64,000 bases of DNA from Chryseobacterium sp. G0162 (GTDB taxonomy: Bacteria > Bacteroidota > Bacteroidia > Flavobacteriales > Weeksellaceae): the NCBI RefSeq assembly GCF_003815715.1, contig NZ_CP033922.1, positions 4,946,001 through 5,010,000 of the forward strand, in the 5' to 3' direction. The position numbers and the translations under genes were made by a program. The notes beneath the pieces were generated by a model that was given only the letters and a program-made list of their open reading frames with translations, did no database searches and had not been told where the DNA came from. Below are positions 61,549-64,000 of this stretch, one piece after another. How positions within the stretch are numbered: the first letter of the stretch is position 1; each line of letters begins with the position of its first letter.

Positions 61549-62265
61549 TTATGAATTACGTCTGCCTCCGAATCCGGATCTTCCGGAAGATCTTCCGCCT
61601 CCGTGTGATGCTTCCCCGCTCATTCTGGAACTTCTATTCATTGATGAGGAGCTTCTTCTAGAGCTGCCAGAATCAGAATTTGAACTACTACGTGAATTAC
61701 TGCTAGAGTTTCCATTTCTTGAATTACCTGAGCCAGATCGTCCGCCACCATGAGATGCTTGTCCACCCATTCTCGCAATTCTGGTTCGCTCGGCTTTACT
61801 CATAGATGCAAAACCTCTTCTTGAAGTACCGTCTCCTGATGATCTGCCTTTGTTGTCGCCAGATCTGGAATTTGATCCTGATCGTCCACGAGAACCTCCG
61901 TTCGAACCATTGCTACGGGAAGAGTTACCTCTTCCGGAAGTAAATCTTCCCATACTGTCTCTTTGTTGATTTCCGTTTCCGCCTCCAGAACTTCTTCCCC
62001 TATGGCTTCTTTGGTTATAATTATTATCCTCGTCGTCATAATCTTCATCATAGTCATCGTCGTAATCTTCATCATAGTCTTCATCATAATCGTCATTGTC
62101 TTCATCAAAGTAATTTTCATACTCTGAGAAATCATCGTCATAATCTTCATCTCTCGATGCATCGTTAAAACCATGATCATATCCTAATTGATAGACTTCT
62201 TCAAGGTTTTCTGGAGAATGTGATTGTCCTCTTGAGCTACGATTTCTTGAATTTCTAGTGTTCAT
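61549..62265 (-). CDS. Low-complexity stress protein with acidic Asp/Tyr region and KGG-like C-terminal repeats
   Basis: 238 residues from the ATG at 62263-62265 (MNTRNSRNRSSRGQ); the frame upstream is not protein-like. About 15-40 carries LGYDHGFNDASRDE, a repeat-type helix start. About 40-85 is almost pure Asp/Glu/Tyr, and 90-238 is Ser/Gly/Arg-rich and disordered. Two copies of the stress-protein word are present: MGGQASHGGG and MSGEASHGGG, the first preceded by SMSKAERTRIAR. This recalls KGG/GsiB-like desiccation or general stress proteins. Upstream of the DUF892 gene in the same direction. Confidence 0.75.
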   Translation of the reverse strand: MNTRNSRNRSSRGQSHSPENLEEVYQLGYDHGFNDASRDEDYDDDFSEYENYFDEDNDDYDEDYDEDYDDDYDEDYDDEDNNYNQRSHRGRSSGGGNGNQQRDSMGRFTSGRGNSSRSNGSNGGSRGRSGSNSRSGDNKGRSSGDGTSRRGFASMSKAERTRIARMGGQASHGGGRSGSGNSRNGNSSSNSRSSSNSDSGSSRRSSSSMNRSSRMSGEASHGGGRSSGRSGFGGRRNS

Positions 62266-62559
62266 AACTGAATTTTTTATATTAATATTTAGTGATGCGT
62301 TACAGCCCGTGACTAGTATGAGACGGCAACGAATTGGAGTCGGTAATTTCAATTTGAATATAAAAAGCCAAATTGCTTTTTTATTTTGTAAAGGACTTAA
62401 GGAATTGTACTGTAAATTGGTAGATCAAATATACAACTGAATAATTCCCATTTTTATGACCTTAGTCATGTTTGAAGATATTAATATAAAACTTTTCTAT
62501 ATTTAAAGATAATATCTCCTTTCTGTTCCATTTTTTTAGGTATGGATTATTGTTTCTAC

Positions 62560-62836
62560 ACACAATCCCGTAACATTTTAGATAATCCATAAGCCCTTTT
62601 AAGCGCAACATTGGATTTTGAGACGATATATTTTACCTGATCCAAAAAAGAAGCAGATCTCCAAAACTTTAGTTCTTTCCTAAGATTTTGTGAACGAATA
62701 CTTCTCCCTCTTCATGGTAATTGTTGAGTTTTATCTTTCCTTTAAAAATTTGAAAATAATATTGTGCATGATTTCCTGTTTTTCAGGTTTTGGCTTCTGT
62801 ATCAAATGAGTACAGAAGCTCTTCATTAATATTCAT
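62560..62836 (-). pseudogene. Decayed third Crp/Fnr paralogue
   Basis: Translating the minus strand from the ATG at 62834-62836 gives MNINEELLYSFDTEAKT, a stop, then GNHAQYYFQIFKGKIKLNN, continuing YHEEGEVFVHKILGKN, a second stop, SFGDLLLFLDQ, and after a frame change NISSQNPMLRLKGLMDYLK. Each block matches the intact gene at 62911-63507 (MVINENIL, YYYQIITGEVKLNNYNEEG, SCGESILF, NISSQNPTIRLKGLMDYLK). Two stops, one frame change and deletion of the middle of the sensor domain and of the HTH make it non-functional. It lies 74 bases downstream of the intact copy, same strand, so it arose by tandem duplication. Confidence 0.85.
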
Positions 62837-62910
62837 ACAGCTTATTCCCTTTATATCTATATAGATTTTAATAGAAAAAAACAGTAAAATTTAGTATTGG
62901 AAAGTGTTTC

Positions 62911-63507
62911 TTAATATAAGATTTTACGATTTTCAATTTTCAGGATCTTATCTCTTTCCATGTGTTTGATCGTTCTTATAGCCGTCTCTACACAAAGGCC
63001 TGTAAGGCTTGCCATCTGTTGCCTCGTTAATGGGATCATAAAAGAATAAGGACTTTCATCATCCTGAAAACTCTTAAGGTAATCCATCAGTCCTTTCAAT
63101 CTGATAGTTGGATTTTGTGAGGAAATATTGAGCATCATAACGAATTTATAATAAATACGTTGTGATAAAAAACGGGTAACTTCCATACATAACTTGGGAG
63201 AAGTACTTAATAAATTGAAAAATGCAGATTTATCAAGCCGTAAAACACTACATTCAGTTATGGCTTCTGCATTCATAGGATAAGGCTTATTGATAAATAG
63301 AATAGATTCTCCGCAACTCTGCCCATCTGATAAAAAATTTTGTATAAATTCCTTCCCTTCTTCATTGTAATTATTCAGCTTTACTTCGCCTGTAATGATC
63401 TGATAATAATAGTTAGGGGTATCTCCTTCACAGAAGATATTTTCCGTGGGTTTATAGTCTCTTACTTCGGCTCCCGCTGATTGTAAAATATTTTCGTTAA
63501 TAACCAT
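62911..63507 (-). CDS. Crp/Fnr-family transcriptional regulator
   Basis: 198 residues: beta-roll sensor (about 18-115, EGDTPNYYYQIITGEVKLNN, SDGQSCGESILFINKPYPMNA) and HTH IPLTRQQMASLTGLCVETAIRTIKHM (about 157-182). Paralogue of the gene at 34039 and intact parent of the adjacent pseudogene. No Fe-S cysteine set. It has no operon partner: the stress-type run begins about 650 bases downstream and could be among its targets, which is speculation. Confidence 0.9.
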   Translation of the reverse strand: MVINENILQSAGAEVRDYKPTENIFCEGDTPNYYYQIITGEVKLNNYNEEGKEFIQNFLSDGQSCGESILFINKPYPMNAEAITECSVLRLDKSAFFNLLSTSPKLCMEVTRFLSQRIYYKFVMMLNISSQNPTIRLKGLMDYLKSFQDDESPYSFMIPLTRQQMASLTGLCVETAIRTIKHMERDKILKIENRKILY

Positions 63508-63747
63508 AATAGCTTTTTTAATGTTGTTTTCTTCTTCTCGTCTTAGTAAAATATCATTGGGAATCCTTAAGTATATGCAAATATTGAGCCTTGATTATTA
63601 AAAAATACGTTAATTTAAGTTAAAAACATTATTTAATTTATCATCAAAATACTTTATTGTTTAACGATTTTCACTTATTCATATTTATTATTAATTTATT
63701 TTTTAAAAGCGAAAAAGAATGTTTTCTATAAAAATTATAAAGACAAT

Positions 63748-63782
63748 AAAACCCGTTTTCATAAAATAGAAAACGGGTTTTT
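63748..63782. terminator. Terminator of the right-edge lipoprotein gene
   Basis: A 13-bp stem, AAAACCCGTTTTC/GAAAACGGGTTTT with an 8-base loop, followed on the minus strand by TTTTATTG. The 293-base gap 63508-63800 contains no gene besides this. Confidence 0.75.
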
Positions 63783-63800
63783 AAATCTATGTAGTGAGTT

Positions 63801-64000
63801 TTATTTTTTTACAGTTTTTTTCTTTGTCGCCTTCACAGTATCTTTTAATGTTTGATGGGAGACGCTGTCTGCAGTATGCATTGAGTCTGATGGAACCGGT
63901 ACGGGCATAGGTTGAGCAGAAGCATTGGTATCTGCTTTTATGGTGTCTGCGATAAGAGGGCTCTCAGTATGGGGCTTTTTTTTGCAGCTCACTACGACAA
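63801..64000 (-). CDS. Small lipoprotein, N-terminus cut by window edge
   Basis: The frame is open to base 64000. The visible part reads VVSCKKKPH at its start, a lipobox (VVSC) preceded by hydrophobic residues, so the signal peptide lies mostly outside the window; the in-frame GTG just before the Cys is not the true start. The mature part (about 61 residues) is hydrophilic, Pro/Ser/Thr-rich with a Lys-rich end (KATKKKTVKK). No domain recognised. Confidence 0.6.
   Translation of the reverse strand, partial: VVVSCKKKPHTESPLIADTIKADTNASAQPMPVPVPSDSMHTADSVSHQTLKDTVKATKKKTVKK

Overview
The window looks like chromosomal DNA of a Bacteroidota bacterium of the Chryseobacterium/Weeksellaceae type. 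This is inference from sequence character, not a database match. The DNA is AT-rich. Genes start without Shine-Dalgarno sequences. Several intergenic regions carry the TAnnTTTG -7 box of the Bacteroidota housekeeping sigma factor. Gene types such as a heavy-metal RND pump fused to its TolC partner, Cys-lipoproteins and a DNA-ligase-associated repair cluster also fit. There are no tRNA or rRNA genes, no CRISPR array and no recognisable insertion sequence.

Layout. 1-10.6 kb: an aldo/keto reductase cut by the left edge, a 603-residue TIM-barrel-like protein, and a metal efflux operon (pump-TolC fusion plus periplasmic adaptor) with a small exported protein upstream. 10.9-16 kb: a MATE exporter, a NimR/NimT-like divergent regulator/transporter pair, and an HxlR regulator divergent from a metallo-hydrolase. 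16-22.3 kb: a biotin operon (a diiron-like protein, then bioF, bioD, bioB, bioA) divergent from a MocR regulator. 22.4-38 kb: mixed accessory genes, including an exported esterase, a degenerate KAS III-like protein, Crp/Fnr regulators, an HxlR-controlled esterase/MFS/DsbA operon, a NrtR-like regulator, a chloramphenicol acetyltransferase homologue and a PRISE-type reductase. 38-44.6 kb: the ligase-associated DNA-damage cluster (exonuclease, ATP-dependent ligase, Lhr-like helicase, gpmA, PdeM). The helicase frame carries an in-frame TGA. 44.7-53.4 kb: a small lipoprotein, an AraC/nitrilase operon, a PPOX protein, a cupin/DHDPS-like/thioredoxin-like set divergent from a second MocR, and an exported flavodoxin-RidA fusion divergent from an AraC regulator. 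53.4-62.3 kb: ten co-directional genes resembling a general stress island (DUF6766-like membrane protein, FAD-Rieske oxidoreductase, two SDRs, CinA-like protein, large catalase, two unknowns, DUF892 ferritin-like, KGG-like). 62.5-64 kb: a Crp/Fnr gene beside the wreck of its own paralogue, and a truncated lipoprotein.

How the genes work together. The window is rich in one-component regulators paired with a divergent target: two MocR, two HxlR, two cupin-AraC regulators and one NrtR-like. Several intergenic regions show operator-like palindromes. The strongest candidates for new biology are the diiron-like protein co-transcribed with bioF under a probable MocR regulator, with no bioC/bioH nearby, and the nonsense-interrupted helicase in an otherwise intact repair cluster. 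Also notable are the shared element in front of both MocR genes, two FNR-type boxes between a Crp/Fnr gene and a PRISE reductase, and a family of intergenic palindromic repeats.
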